Below, one piece after another: positions 22,761 through 31,258 of a stretch of 64,000 nt of DNA (its first letter is position 1; each line of letters begins with the position of its first letter). The notes below the pieces were generated by a model. It had not been told where the DNA came from. It saw nothing but the letters and a program-made list of their open reading frames with translations, and made no database searches. The stretch is taken from contig NZ_VXLC01000001.1 of assembly GCF_008704205.1 (NCBI RefSeq), positions 62,001-126,000 on the forward strand, written 5' to 3'. The position numbers and the translations under genes are program-made. Source of the DNA: Nocardia colli (GTDB lineage: Bacteria > Actinomycetota > Actinomycetes > Mycobacteriales > Mycobacteriaceae).

Positions 22761-22777
22761 GGCCTGACGCTCAGGCC
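22761..22777 (-). promoter_or_regulatory. Hairpin between rplJ and rplL
   Basis: The perfect arms GGCCTGA and TCAGGCC close a 3-nt loop, starting eight bases after the rplJ stop. No U-tract follows. L7/L12 is needed in several copies per L10, so a processing or weak terminator element here is plausible; this is inference from position only. Confidence 0.45.
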
Positions 22778-22784
22778 GCGTGGG

Positions 22785-23330
22785 TTATTCAGCGGCAGCG
22801 GTTTCGCCACCGGCTTCGGCCTGCTTCTTCTCCACGAGCGCGGCGGCAAGGCGAGCCACCTGCGATGCGGGAGCGTTGAACAGACCGGCGGCCTTCGCCA
22901 TGTTGCCCTTCATCGCACCGGCCAGCTTGGCCAGCAGGACCTCGCGGGACTCCAGGTCGGCGATCTTCTCGACCTCGGACACGGACAGCGGTGCGCCGTC
23001 CATGTAGCCGCCCTTGATGATGAGCGCCTTGTTGTCCTTCGCGAAGGTCTTGAGGGCCTTCGCCGCGGTGACAGGCTCGCCGCTGATGAAGGTGATCGCG
23101 GTCGGTCCGACGAACAGATCGTCGAGGCCTTCCACGCCAGCTTCGGCAGCAGCGCGCTTGACCAGGGTGTTCTTGGCGACGGAGTACGTGGCTTCGGCGC
23201 CCAGCGCGCGGCGCAGCTCGGTGAGCTTGCCGACCGACAGTCCACGGTATTCCGTGACCACGGTGGCAGTGGAGCTCTTGAACTGCTCCGCGATCTCCTC
23301 GACCGCAGTGACCTTCTCGGGTTTTGCCAT
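22785..23330 (-). CDS. rplJ: Ribosomal protein L10
   Basis: 181 residues; ATG at 23330 with SD GAGGCGAAG. The N-terminal rRNA-binding domain carries [20 protein letters not shown] and the conserved [14 protein letters not shown]. The C-terminal helix, which holds L7/L12 dimers, ends in an Ala/Glu-rich tail. L10 is the base of the ribosomal stalk and, in the families studied, represses its own operon by binding the leader RNA. Just such a leader with a hairpin-terminator precedes this gene. Confidence 0.98.
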   Translation of the reverse strand: MAKPEKVTAVEEIAEQFKSSTATVVTEYRGLSVGKLTELRRALGAEATYSVAKNTLVKRAAAEAGVEGLDDLFVGPTAITFISGEPVTAAKALKTFAKDNKALIIKGGYMDGAPLSVSEVEKIADLESREVLLAKLAGAMKGNMAKAAGLFNAPASQVARLAAALVEKKQAEAGGETAAAE

Positions 23331-23384
23331 ACTTCGCCTCCTCTCTGATGGTCGGTTCGAAACGGACTACCGATCAGGGGACGG

Positions 23385-23530
23385 CGACAAAAAACGCCCC
23401 GGACGCAAGGCGTTCCGGGGCGCACAAATACATGACGGCCTCGGTTCTCCCTGCGTGGGCCGCCGGCAATGTCGCCGGACCTTCGACCGAACCCATGCGG
23501 GCTCGACGACCAACGGTCTTCGGTAGAACG
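23385..23530 (-). ncRNA. L10-type leader RNA of rplJL
   Basis: The transcript from the promoter at 23569-23598 has a leader of about 230 nt. It contains CCGAAGACCGTTGG and GCCGGCGGCCCACGCAGG segments that resemble the actinobacterial L10-leader consensus, including GGGAGAACCGAGGCC near the 3' end. It finishes with a terminator hairpin at 23396-23421. The likely mechanism is L10(L12)-dependent choice between antitermination and termination. The consensus comparison is from memory; a covariance-model search would settle it. Confidence 0.7.
23396..23421 (-). terminator. Attenuator hairpin in the rplJ leader
   Basis: The stem GCCCCGGA(A)CGC/GCGTCCGGGGC is followed on the minus strand by GTTTTTTG, a canonical intrinsic terminator located 66 bases before the rplJ start codon. 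Because it lies inside the leader of an essential operon it must be conditional, most simply as the off-state of the L10 leader. Confidence 0.85.
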
Positions 23531-23568
23531 GATTGGGTAGGAATCGAACTAGTCGATAACTGATGTCC

Positions 23569-23598
23569 AATGTACCCGGACCACCCCCCAACTGCCAA
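23569..23598 (-). promoter_or_regulatory. Sigma-A type promoter of rplJL
   Basis: On the minus strand TTGGCA (23593-23598) and TACATT (23569-23574) are separated by 18 nt. Transcription would begin near 23562, about 230 nt before the rplJ start, which leaves room for the leader RNA and attenuator. Confidence 0.6.
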
Positions 23599-23714
23599 AA
23601 CGGGGTGCCCCAGAGGCGAATTGGGACCATTCGGCGGCCGAATTGATGTGCCGTGCATCACATATCACTGCCCGATGTGGCCGACATCGCCGCCTGAAGG
23701 TGTTACCAAGAGTG

Positions 23715-23725
23715 ACAGTTACTGT
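23715..23725. promoter_or_regulatory. Palindrome upstream of the MFS exporter
   Basis: The perfect odd palindrome ACAGTTACTGT lies 14 bases before the MFS start codon. Its position would suit a repressor operator. No regulator gene is adjacent, so the cognate protein is unknown. Confidence 0.35.
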
Positions 23726-23739
23726 TTGACTGCTCAACT

Positions 23740-25362
23740 ATGGCAACCTCCATAGTCGATCCACCGGTGCTGCTGGAACGACGTAACCAGCGCTTTCTCG
23801 CCTTGGCCGTGATCTGCCTCGCCGAGCTGCTAGTCGTCCTGGACAACACCATCGTCAACGTGGCACTGCCCTCCATCGGAGTGCAGCTGCGCACCGGCGT
23901 CAGCGGCCTGCAATGGGTCGTCGACGCCTACACCCTCACCTTCGCGGGCCTGTTGCTCGCGTTCGGCAATCTCGGCGATCGGCTCGGCCGCCGCCGGGTG
24001 ATGATGGTCGGCCTGGTCGGCGTCGGCGCCATGTCGGTGGCCGGCGCGCTGTCCGGCTCGATGGGCGGGGTGATCGCCGCGCGCGCCGCGATGGGCGTGT
24101 TCGCCGCGGCTGTGTTCCCGGCGACGCTGGCGCTGATCATCAACATCTTCCACGACAAACGCGAACGGGCCCTGGCCATTGCCGCCTGGACCGCGATGGC
24201 CGGCTTCGCCATCGCGATCGGCCCGATCTCCGGCGGCTGGCTGCTCGAGCACTTCACCTGGCACTCGGTCTTCTGGATCAACGTGCCACTGGCCCTGGTC
24301 GCTTTGGTGGCGACGCTGCTCTGGGTACCGGAATCGCGCTCCACCCACGTCGGCCGGCTCGATCTGCCCGGCATCGGGTTGTCCATCGCGGGCATCACGC
24401 TGGTGGTCTGGTCGATCATCGAGGCGCCGCGATTCGGCTGGCTGTCCACCACCACGGTGGGCACCGGCGCACTCGGGCTTATTCTGCTCGTCGCCTTCGT
24501 TATCTGGGAATTGCGAACTCCCGCACCGATTCTCGATATGACACTGTTCCGCAATCGGCGATTCTCGATGCCCGCCTTGTCGATTGCGATCTGCTACTTC
24601 TCGATGTTCGGATTCCTTTTCCTCATCACCCAGTATTTCCAAGGGGTGCGCGAATACACGCCGCTCGAATTCGGTATCGCCTCACTGCCTTTCGCGTTCT
24701 CGGTGGCGATCGGCGCACCGATCGCCACTCTGCTCGCGCAGCGATTCGGGCCGACTCCGGTCATCGTGACCGGCCTGTTGAGCACCGGGCTCGGGTTGTA
24801 TCTGGGCGGTCAGGTGACGGTGGACAGTCCGTATCTCACCGACGTGCTGCCCGCCATGGTGTTCATGGCGCTCGGCGTCGGCATCGTGCAGGGACCGGCC
24901 ACCGAATCGATCATGGGATCGCTGCCGCTGAACGAGGCGGGCGCCGGCTCCGCGGTGAACGACACCACCCGCGAGATCGGCGGCACCCTCGGCGTCGCGG
25001 TGCTCGGCTCGATCGTGGCGTCGTACTACACGACCAGGATCGCCCCGCGCATCGACGCGCTGCCGGCCAACCTGATGAGTGAGAACGAGAAGGGACTGGT
25101 GAAGTCCAGCCCGCTCAGCGTGCTGGAGATCCGCAAGCGCCCACTCCCCCAGTTCTTCGAGAGCCAGCGGGAGAACCTCATCGTCGCCATGAAGACGGCC
25201 GCGCTGCAGGGCTCGCACACCGCATCGCTGGTCGCGGCGGCCGCGGTGGTGGTGTGCGCGGTCGTGGTGGCGATTTTCCTGCCGTGGGGCGCGCCGGAGG
25301 GTGAGTCGGTGCTGCTCGCCTGGCGGAAAGAGGCGCAACCGCAGGAGGATTCGGTCGACTGA
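23740..25362 (+). CDS. MFS exporter, DHA2 family (14 membrane segments)
   Basis: 540 residues. About 14 hydrophobic segments and the DHA2 signatures LDNTIVNVALP (TM1), GDRLGRRRVMM (loop 2-3) and the antiporter motif C region ATLALIINIF...GPISGGWLLEH are visible. The family expels drugs or dyes in exchange for protons. A charged loop before the last helix (ENEKGLVKSSPLSVLEIRKRP) is longer than usual. ATG at 23740 lacks a good SD; the palindrome just upstream may control it. The gene is inserted between rplJ and rplA on the opposite strand, so it is an accessory gene within the ribosomal region. Substrate unknown. Confidence 0.93.
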   Translation: MATSIVDPPVLLERRNQRFLALAVICLAELLVVLDNTIVNVALPSIGVQLRTGVSGLQWVVDAYTLTFAGLLLAFGNLGDRLGRRRVMMVGLVGVGAMSVAGALSGSMGGVIAARAAMGVFAAAVFPATLALIINIFHDKRERALAIAAWTAMAGFAIAIGPISGGWLLEHFTWHSVFWINVPLALVALVATLLWVPESRSTHVGRLDLPGIGLSIAGITLVVWSIIEAPRFGWLSTTTVGTGALGLILLVAFVIWELRTPAPILDMTLFRNRRFSMPALSIAICYFSMFGFLFLITQYFQGVREYTPLEFGIASLPFAFSVAIGAPIATLLAQRFGPTPVIVTGLLSTGLGLYLGGQVTVDSPYLTDVLPAMVFMALGVGIVQGPATESIMGSLPLNEAGAGSAVNDTTREIGGTLGVAVLGSIVASYYTTRIAPRIDALPANLMSENEKGLVKSSPLSVLEIRKRPLPQFFESQRENLIVAMKTAALQGSHTASLVAAAAVVVCAVVVAIFLPWGAPEGESVLLAWRKEAQPQEDSVD

Positions 25363-25381
25363 GGTCGATTGCCGCATCGGA

Positions 25382-25407
25382 GGCCGGGATCCAGTCGGGT
25401 CCCGGCC
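25382..25407. terminator. Bidirectional terminator after the MFS exporter
   Basis: The arms GGCCGGGA and TCCCGGCC enclose a 10-nt loop between two convergent genes: the MFS gene stops at 25362, and the FMN reductase on the minus strand stops at 25417. Confidence 0.6.
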
Positions 25408-25416
25408 TTGCCGTGC

Positions 25417-25947
25417 TCAGGCAGTCGCCCGGGTGACCAGCCGGTTGAGTGCTTCCGCGGCACCGCTACGGAATTCGGCGGTGGCGACCAGTCCGTCCGG
25501 TCCGACCTCGTCGCGGCCGACCGGCAGCCGGGCGCACTCGTCGGGGACCATGTCCGCCCCTACATAACCCAGGACCAGGGCCAGCGTCGCGGCGGCGCCT
25601 TCACCACGACCGGCCGCGGCCACATTGATCCAGGCGGTCGGCTTCTCGTACAGATCGGCATTGCCGACGGTCCAGTCGAGCAGGTTCTTCAGGCTGCCCG
25701 GCAGCGTGCCCGCGTACTCCGGGGTGCAGAACAGCACCGCGTCGGCCTGCGAAAGCTGTTCGCGCAGCGCGAGAACCGACGGATGCCCGGTGCCGTCGTC
25801 GTCCGGGTTGAACGCGGGCAGTGCGGCGAGGCCGTCGAACCAGCGCGCGTCCACGCCGTCGGCGGCGAGCGCCTGCACCGTGCGCAAGGCGGCGGAATTG
25901 GTCGAAGCACTGCGCGTGCTCCCGGAGATGAGCAGGACAACCGTCAC
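25417..25947 (-). CDS. NADPH-dependent FMN reductase
   Basis: 176 residues starting at GTG 25947. It has a flavodoxin-like fold with the phosphate-binding loop GSTRSASTN near residue 9. The signature TPEYAGTLPGSLKNLLDW (about 75-92) defines the NADPH-dependent FMN/azo/quinone reductase family. It probably reduces FMN, quinones or similar acceptors in the cytoplasm. It lies alone between an MFS gene and the rplK-rplA operon, with no partner that names the substrate. Confidence 0.9.
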   Translation of the reverse strand: MTVVLLISGSTRSASTNSAALRTVQALAADGVDARWFDGLAALPAFNPDDDGTGHPSVLALREQLSQADAVLFCTPEYAGTLPGSLKNLLDWTVGNADLYEKPTAWINVAAAGRGEGAAATLALVLGYVGADMVPDECARLPVGRDEVGPDGLVATAEFRSGAAEALNRLVTRATA

Positions 25948-25997
25948 GTGAGGGCCAACGACGCCGCGCCCGGAATTAGTCCGCCCCCGCGAACGCG

Positions 25998-26032
25998 TAA
26001 GGGCGGGAACGCGATTCGCGTTCCCGCCCTTA
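25998..26032 (-). terminator. Terminator of the rplK-rplA operon
   Basis: A long perfect stem (TAAGGGCGGGAACGCG with its complement) closes a very short loop, 20 bases past the rplA stop. On the minus strand it is not followed by a U-tract, but its stability in this GC-rich genome fits a terminator. Confidence 0.75.
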
Positions 26033-26051
26033 TCGGCGTGCTAGGTGCTAC

Positions 26052-26768
26052 TTAAGACGCGTCCTCGTCGAGGAGGTTGCGGGTGCGGTTCGGGTCCACC
26101 GGGATGCCCGGTCCGGTGTTCGTCGAAACCGTCACCTTCTTGACGTAGCGGCCCTTGGCGGTCGACGGCTTCACGCGGAGGATCTCCTCCAGCGCGGCGC
26201 CGTAGTTCTCCACCAGCGCGGCATCGGCGAAGGAGGCCTTGCCGATGACGAAGTGCAGGTTGGCCTGCTTGTCGACGCGGAAGTTGATCTTTCCGCCCTT
26301 GATCTCGTTGACGGCCTTGGTCACGTCGTTGGTGACCGTGCCCGTCTTCGGGTTCGGCATCAGGCCACGCGGTCCGAGGACACGCGCGATCCGGCCGACC
26401 TTGGCCATCTGGTCCGGGGTGGCGATCGCGGCGTCGAAATCGAGCCAGCCGCCCTGGATCCGCTCGATCAGGTCCTCGGCGCCGACGGCGTCCGCACCGG
26501 CGGCCTCGGCCTCGGCGGCCTTCTCGCCGGCCGCGAACACGATGACGCGAGCGGTCTTACCGGTGCCGTGCGGCAGGTTGACCGTGCCACGAACCATCTG
26601 GTCCGCCTTGCGGGGATCGACGCCGAGACGAACGGCGACCTCGACGGTCGCGTCGGTCTTGGTGGTCGCGGTCTCCTTGGCCAGCCGCGCCGCGGCGAGC
26701 GGGGAGTACAGCGTGTCGCGATCGACCTTCTCGGCCGCGGCGAGATACGCCTTGCTTCGTTTTGCCAT
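26052..26768 (-). CDS. rplA: Ribosomal protein L1
   Basis: 238 residues, the usual length. The family signature around [16 protein letters not shown] (about 130-147) and the RNA-contacting start region ([12 protein letters not shown]) are intact. It binds 23S rRNA at the L1 stalk that guides tRNA release. In bacteria L1 also represses translation of the L11-L1 mRNA; a hairpin in the rplK leader at 27326-27354 is a possible target. It follows rplK with a 76-nt gap. Confidence 0.98.
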   Translation of the reverse strand: MAKRSKAYLAAAEKVDRDTLYSPLAAARLAKETATTKTDATVEVAVRLGVDPRKADQMVRGTVNLPHGTGKTARVIVFAAGEKAAEAEAAGADAVGAEDLIERIQGGWLDFDAAIATPDQMAKVGRIARVLGPRGLMPNPKTGTVTNDVTKAVNEIKGGKINFRVDKQANLHFVIGKASFADAALVENYGAALEEILRVKPSTAKGRYVKKVTVSTNTGPGIPVDPNRTRNLLDEDAS

Positions 26769-26844
26769 GATTCTCTGTCCTTAGTTTCTGGTTTCAGCCG
26801 TGGTTATCGGGCCTGGCCGGCCCTCCCACCTGGAGCGAGGTCGC

Positions 26845-27279
26845 TCAGCCTTCGACGGTGATACCCATCGAACGCGCGGTACCCGCGATGATCTTCGCCG
26901 CCTGGTCGATGTCCTTGGCGTTCAGATCTTCGGCCTTGGTCTTGGCGATCTCCCGGACCTGGTCCATGGTGATCTTCGCGACCTTGGTCTTGTGCGGCTC
27001 AGCCGAACCCTTCTGCACACCGGCGGCCTTGAGCAGCAGCCGAGCGGCGGGCGGGGTCTTCAGCTTGAAGTCGAACGAGCGGTCTTCGTAGACCGAGATC
27101 TCGACCGGGATGACGTTGCCACGCTGCGACTCGGTCGCGGCGTTGTACGCCTTGCAGAACTCCATGATGTTCACGCCGTGCTGACCGAGCGCGGGACCCA
27201 CCGGGGGGGCGGGGTTCGCCTGGCCGGCCTGGATCTGAAGCTTGATGATCCCGGCGAGCTTCTTCTTCTTGGGGGGCAT
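26845..27279 (-). CDS. rplK: Ribosomal protein L11
   Basis: 144 residues; ATG at 27279 with SD AGGAAAG. The N-terminal [25 protein letters not shown] signature region is visible (residues about 10-34), as is the C-terminal rRNA-binding domain ending [17 protein letters not shown]11 shapes the GTPase centre with 23S rRNA and is needed for RelA activation and thiopeptide binding. It lies in the usual nusG-rplK-rplA order. Confidence 0.98.
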
Positions 27280-27325
27280 CTTTCTTTCCTAGGTGTCTGT
27301 TTTCCTTGCTCTTTGCAAGTCCTGG

Positions 27326-27354
27326 TGAATCAACCCGTGACCCGGGCCGATTCA
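27326..27354 (-). promoter_or_regulatory. Hairpin in the rplK leader
   Basis: The arms TGAATC and GATTCA enclose an inner CCCG/CGGG stem between nusG and rplK, 46 bases upstream of the rplK start. It is a candidate L1-binding autoregulatory site, by analogy with bacterial L11-L1 operons; no sequence match to the known site was checked. Confidence 0.35.
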
Positions 27355-27375
27355 TTCCGTCGGGGACGGAACGTC

Positions 27376-28254
<879 letters not shown>

Positions 28255-28304
28255 TCACTCCGCCCGGGTCCGCCCCGGAGATCGGCCGGCGTCGGGCCGT
28301 TCTG

Positions 28305-28691
28305 CTAGCCGAACAGCCAGTTGACACCCTTGATGAACGCCACATCCAACCCGCTGATGAACGCGACCATGAAAATCACGAACACCAGAACAACGCTCGT
28401 ATAGGTGACCATCTGCTTCCGGTTGGGCCAGATCACCTTGCGCAGTTCCGCGATTACTTCACGCAGGAACTTGATCAAACGCTTGAACGGATTACGCGTT
28501 CCGCGTTCGGCCCGATCGGTCTTGGCTGCCTTGCGCGACGTGGGTCGATCCAGAGTGGCGATCGAACCGGTGTCGGATGACGCGCTGCGGGTTCGCCGTG
28601 CGGTTCGCTTACCACTCGGACGAGCTACCCCGGCGGTGTCATCGCCGTCGTCGGTCGCATGTGCGCCCAGGCGATCTTCCCGCTCGCTCAC
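28305..28691 (-). CDS. secE: Preprotein translocase subunit SecE
   Basis: 128 residues from GTG 28691 (SD GAAAGGAT). The frame further upstream runs through the tRNA-Trp gene and cannot be coding. A charged N-terminal region of about 65 residues precedes the conserved amphipathic helix RNPFKRLIKFLREVIAELRK and the WPNRKQMVTYT motif. One membrane helix (VVLVFVIFMVAFISGLDVAF) ends the protein. SecE clamps SecY in the translocon. It sits directly after tRNA-Trp and before nusG, as in mycobacteria. Confidence 0.96.
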   Translation of the reverse strand: MSEREDRLGAHATDDGDDTAGVARPSGKRTARRTRSASSDTGSIATLDRPTSRKAAKTDRAERGTRNPFKRLIKFLREVIAELRKVIWPNRKQMVTYTSVVLVFVIFMVAFISGLDVAFIKGVNWLFG

Positions 28692-28720
28692 GTCGATCCT
28701 TTCGTCGCTGGCATCCAGGG

Positions 28721-28793
<73 letters not shown>

Positions 28794-28967
28794 TCGGTTG
28801 GATCCGTGTCGGCCGTCCAACCACTGTTCGGTATTCAGTTGTTCTTCTGGTGTCACATAACACGCGCGCTGCTTGGCAGTTGCCGATTCCTTCGACGAAT
28901 CCTTACGAACTCGCCCGGAACCGGCTCTACAGAGCAGCGCGCAACGGCTGGTGACCCCAGAAATCTG

Positions 28968-28998
28968 AGTGTACGTTACCGTCCGCGTCGTTTGCCAA
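28968..28998 (-). promoter_or_regulatory. Possible promoter of tRNA-Trp/secE
   Basis: TTGGCA (28993-28998) and TACACT (28968-28973) are separated by 19 nt, about 175 bp upstream of tRNA-Trp and just past the hadAB stop. The spacer is long, so support is modest. The rest of 28794-28967 shows no gene. Confidence 0.35.
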
Positions 28999-29017
28999 TC
29001 AGGGTCAAGCGACCAGG

Positions 29018-30082
29018 TCAGGCCAGTTGGACGGTAGCCGTCGCGCGCCCGAAGATCTTGCGCCCCGCCGACTTCGCCACGATGGCGATGACCGCGGTCC
29101 GCGTCTCCGGATCCACGGACTTCACCTTACCGGTGTACTCGATCTCGGCGGCCTCATCCGTCCCCACATAGACCGGGCTGGTGAAGCGGACGTTGTATTC
29201 CTTGACCGCACCGGGGTCGCCGAGCCAGGAGGTGACGAAGCCGCCGCCCAGGCCCATGGTGAGCATGCCGTGCGCGACCACGTCCTCGAGGTCGACCAGC
29301 TTGACCACCTCGTCGCTCCAGTGGATCGGGTTGGCGTCGCCGGAGACGCCGGCGTAGTTCACCAGGTCGCCGCGGGTGAGCCGGATGATCCGACTGGGGA
29401 GTTCGTCGCCGGCCGCGATGTCGTCGAAGCTGCGCGCGCGCTTGCTCGGCGCGACCTCGGGCACCTTGGCCGCGACCACGGGGGCGGGCACGTTGGCGCG
29501 CGGGCGGTGGTCCGGGGCGTCCTCGCCGATGCCGTGCATGAGCACGTTGCGCACGACGTCGTTGAGGTTCGGGTCGATGTCGCCGCCGCTGCGGCCGATC
29601 AGCGTGGTGTAGGTGGTGAGTACCAGCTCGTCGTTCTGCGCGGTGACGATGTTCTTGGTGACGATGATGTCGCCGCCGAACGCCTGCCGGAACGAGTGCA
29701 GGTAGACGTCGCAGACCAGCTGGTCGCCGACCTTGATCGGCCGGTGGAATTCCAGGATCTGGTCGGTCTGCAGGATCTGGCTGAGGTCGTAGCCGGTGAC
29801 AATCTGCTCGAAGAGCTTGCGCTGGGCCAGAATGCCGACCAGGGAGATGAAGGTCAGCGGCGCGAGCAGGCCGTCGTAGCCGTACTCCTGCGCCAGGTCC
29901 TCGTCCCAGTGCACCGGGTGGTAGTCCTGCACAGCGCGCGCGTATTCGCGCACCTTCTCGCGGCCGACCTCGTAGTAGTCGTCGACGCGGTAGTGGTGAC
30001 CCACCATCGAGGCCGCGTGTGCTGCGGGGTCGAAGGACTCGACCGCCTGAACCGCTTCGTCTGTACCGGTGTTGATTGTCAC
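29018..30082 (-). CDS. Fused (3R)-hydroxyacyl-ACP dehydratase HadA-HadB
   Basis: 354 residues from GTG 30082. The N-terminal half (about 26-165) aligns with HadA (GREKVREYARAVQ, GYDGLLAPLTFI, VTKNIVTAQNDELVLTTYTTL). The C-terminal half (about 215-354) aligns with HadB (LVNYAGVSGDANPIHWSDEV, VAHGMLTMGLGGGFVTSWLG, ending KIFGRATATVQLA). In M. tuberculosis HadA and HadB are separate proteins in the FAS-II cycle that elongates mycolic acid precursors. Here a linker of about 45 residues joins them. HadB catalytic D249 and H254 are present. Unlike M. tuberculosis HadA, the N-terminal half also shows D53-x4-H58. No hadC follows. Its position between rpmG and tRNA-Trp matches mycobacterial order. Confidence 0.93.
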   Translation of the reverse strand: MTINTGTDEAVQAVESFDPAAHAASMVGHHYRVDDYYEVGREKVREYARAVQDYHPVHWDEDLAQEYGYDGLLAPLTFISLVGILAQRKLFEQIVTGYDLSQILQTDQILEFHRPIKVGDQLVCDVYLHSFRQAFGGDIIVTKNIVTAQNDELVLTTYTTLIGRSGGDIDPNLNDVVRNVLMHGIGEDAPDHRPRANVPAPVVAAKVPEVAPSKRARSFDDIAAGDELPSRIIRLTRGDLVNYAGVSGDANPIHWSDEVVKLVDLEDVVAHGMLTMGLGGGFVTSWLGDPGAVKEYNVRFTSPVYVGTDEAAEIEYTGKVKSVDPETRTAVIAIVAKSAGRKIFGRATATVQLA

Positions 30083-30136
30083 GGGAGGACTGTACCTATC
30101 TGACCCCGAGGCCCGGAGTCGGCGGAGCGTCTACGA

Positions 30137-30214
30137 CTACGCCTCGCTGACGCTCGGCTCCGCCGTAACCGCTGGGGCGGCTGTATCCATGGTTCGCTCG
30201 CTACGCTCCCTCAC
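30137..30214 (-). repeat. Micro-ORF repeat, copy 3
   Basis: This 78-bp segment reads on the minus strand as GTG, 24 sense codons and TAG. The peptide starts VRERSERT and ends EPSVSEA. It matches copies 1 and 2 upstream of menE in sequence, phase and length (GTGAGGGAGCG start, conserved ACAGC core, CAGCGAGG near the end). Here the terminal EVES-TGA is replaced by A-TAG and the downstream gene (hadAB) starts 54 bp later, so the direct coupling seen at menE is lost. No transposase or inverted ends are present. Confidence 0.7.
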
Positions 30215-30244
30215 CTACCGCGCCACTCGACCGTGAAATGCGTC

Positions 30245-30268
30245 AGGGCCGGACAATCGTCCGGCCCT
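30245..30268 (-). terminator. Terminator after rpmG
   Basis: A perfect 10-bp stem (AGGGCCGGAC/GTCCGGCCCT) with a 4-nt loop lies 80 bases after the rpmG stop and before hadAB. No U-tract follows. It suggests that hadAB is expressed partly from its own promoter in the repeat-containing gap. Confidence 0.7.
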
Positions 30269-30347
30269 CGCACTGTCACGATCCAGATTGCCGAAAGCGA
30301 TCTAGGCTCTCGACGCCGATCCACGCGGCAGCATCACGCGTGGCGGA

Positions 30348-30518
30348 CTAGCGGGATTCTTTGTGTCCCCGGTGCGTGCCGCAGTTCGGGCAGAACTTCT
30401 TGAGTTCCAGCCGATCCGGGTCGTTGCGCCGGTTCTTCTTGGTGATGTAGTTGCGGTGCTTGCACTCTTCGCAGGCCAAGGTGATCTTTGGCCGGACATC
30501 GGTGGACTTCGCGGCCAC
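30348..30518 (-). CDS. rpmG: Ribosomal protein L33, zinc-binding form
   Basis: 56 residues from GTG 30518 (SD AAAGAAGGAAT). The sequence [20 protein letters not shown] followed by [15 protein letters not shown] has four cysteines in two CxxC pairs, so it is the zinc-containing (C+) paralogue. Actinobacteria often hold a second, cysteine-free L33 under zinc-starvation control elsewhere. The gene follows tRNA-Thr and tRNA-Met and precedes hadAB, as in mycobacteria. Confidence 0.96.
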   Translation of the reverse strand: MAAKSTDVRPKITLACEECKHRNYITKKNRRNDPDRLELKKFCPNCGTHRGHKESR

Positions 30519-30559
30519 GATATTCCTTCTTTCGGGTCAACCAGTTGGTCTGATCGGTT

Positions 30560-30635
30560 TGGTAGCGATGGCCGGACTTGAACCGGCGACACAACGATTA
30601 TGAGTCGTTTGCTCTACCGACTGAGCTACACCGCC
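30560..30635 (-). tRNA. tRNA-Met (CAT, elongator)
   Basis: The sequence GGCGGTGTAGCTCAGTCGG opens the gene, the anticodon loop is CTCATAA (anticodon CAT), and CCA is encoded at the 3' end. The acceptor stem has a terminal G-U pair, a normal D-arm and T-arm GTTCAAGTC. It lacks the initiator features (unpaired first base and GGG/CCC anticodon stem), so it is the elongator. Confidence 0.95.
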
Positions 30636-30725
30636 ACGGGGACGCATTGCTGTAGTGCCGCGCCCGGCCCCACCGGAGTGGGAACTATATGCGATGCCGA
30701 GTCGGTCACCACCGGCAATCCGGCG

Positions 30726-30798
30726 AGCCCCCTAACGGAATCGAACCGTTGACCTTTTCCTTACCATGGAAACGCTCTGCCGACTGAGCTAAGGGGGC
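30726..30798 (-). tRNA. tRNA-Thr (GGT)
   Basis: 73 nt; acceptor GCCCCCT/AGGGGGC, anticodon loop ATGGTAA (anticodon GGT), T-arm GTTCGATTC, discriminator U. It lies 90 bp upstream of tRNA-Met and is probably in one transcript with it and rpmG. Confidence 0.96.
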
Positions 30799-30966
30799 AT
30801 GACTACTTCCGCACCAGGCTCCGAACACCCGACCCCGGCGCGGCGAAGTCTTGAACGAGGTTACACACTCTAGGGTCAGAGCTCCAAACCGGGTGGTCAG
30901 AAGCCTTTTTCGGCGGGTGATCCGGCACTCGGCGCACGCCGGAGCCGCGGACCGCAGGCCTGCAAC

Positions 30967-31004
30967 GAAAAACCCCCGCGGATCAGAACTTCGATCCACG
31001 GGGG
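30967..31004 (-). terminator. Terminator after tRNA-Tyr
   Basis: The stem CCCCCGTGGATC/GATCCGCGGGGG has one mismatch and is followed by TTTTT on the minus strand. It begins 8 bases after the tRNA-Tyr end, separating it from the tRNA-Thr/Met/rpmG unit. Confidence 0.88.
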
Positions 31005-31011
31005 CTTTCGG

Positions 31012-31094
31012 TGGCAGATGTAGGATTCGAACCTACGTAGGCTTTCGCCGACGGATTTACAGTCCGCTCCCATTGGCCGCTCGGGCAATCTGCC
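31012..31094 (-). tRNA. tRNA-Tyr (GTA)
   Basis: 83 nt, class II with a long variable arm. Acceptor GGCAGAT/ATCTGCC, anticodon loop CTGTAAA (anticodon GTA), T-arm GTTCGAATC, discriminator A. The CCA end is not fully encoded. Confidence 0.96.
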
Positions 31095-31114
31095 GTGCAC
31101 TGAGTGCGGAGAGC

Positions 31115-31145
31115 AGAATACATCGCACCTGCACCCTGAATGCAA
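31115..31145 (-). promoter_or_regulatory. Possible promoter of tRNA-Tyr
   Basis: TTGCAT (31140-31145) and TATTCT (31115-31120) are separated by 19 nt. The -10 lies 20 bases before the tRNA 5' end, a good distance for a short leader. The -35 match is moderate. Confidence 0.4.
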
Positions 31146-31258
31146 ACCGGCTGGCCATCGGCCGTGCGGCGGGACTACCGTCGCGCTCCGGGGTACAACT
31201 AACGGTGACCGATCAACCGGTCGAGCGAGCAGTTGGACCGCCAGGACAGGAGCGAAGT

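Noticed and set aside
23331..23739. Metabolite riboswitch upstream of rplJ or the MFS exporter
   Set aside because: The structured part fits a ribosomal L10 leader on the rplJ strand; no known metabolite aptamer core was recognised.
26052..27279. Extra or divergent ribosomal paralogues
   Set aside because: L1 and L11 have normal length and motifs and the usual gene order; nothing suggests a second specialised copy.
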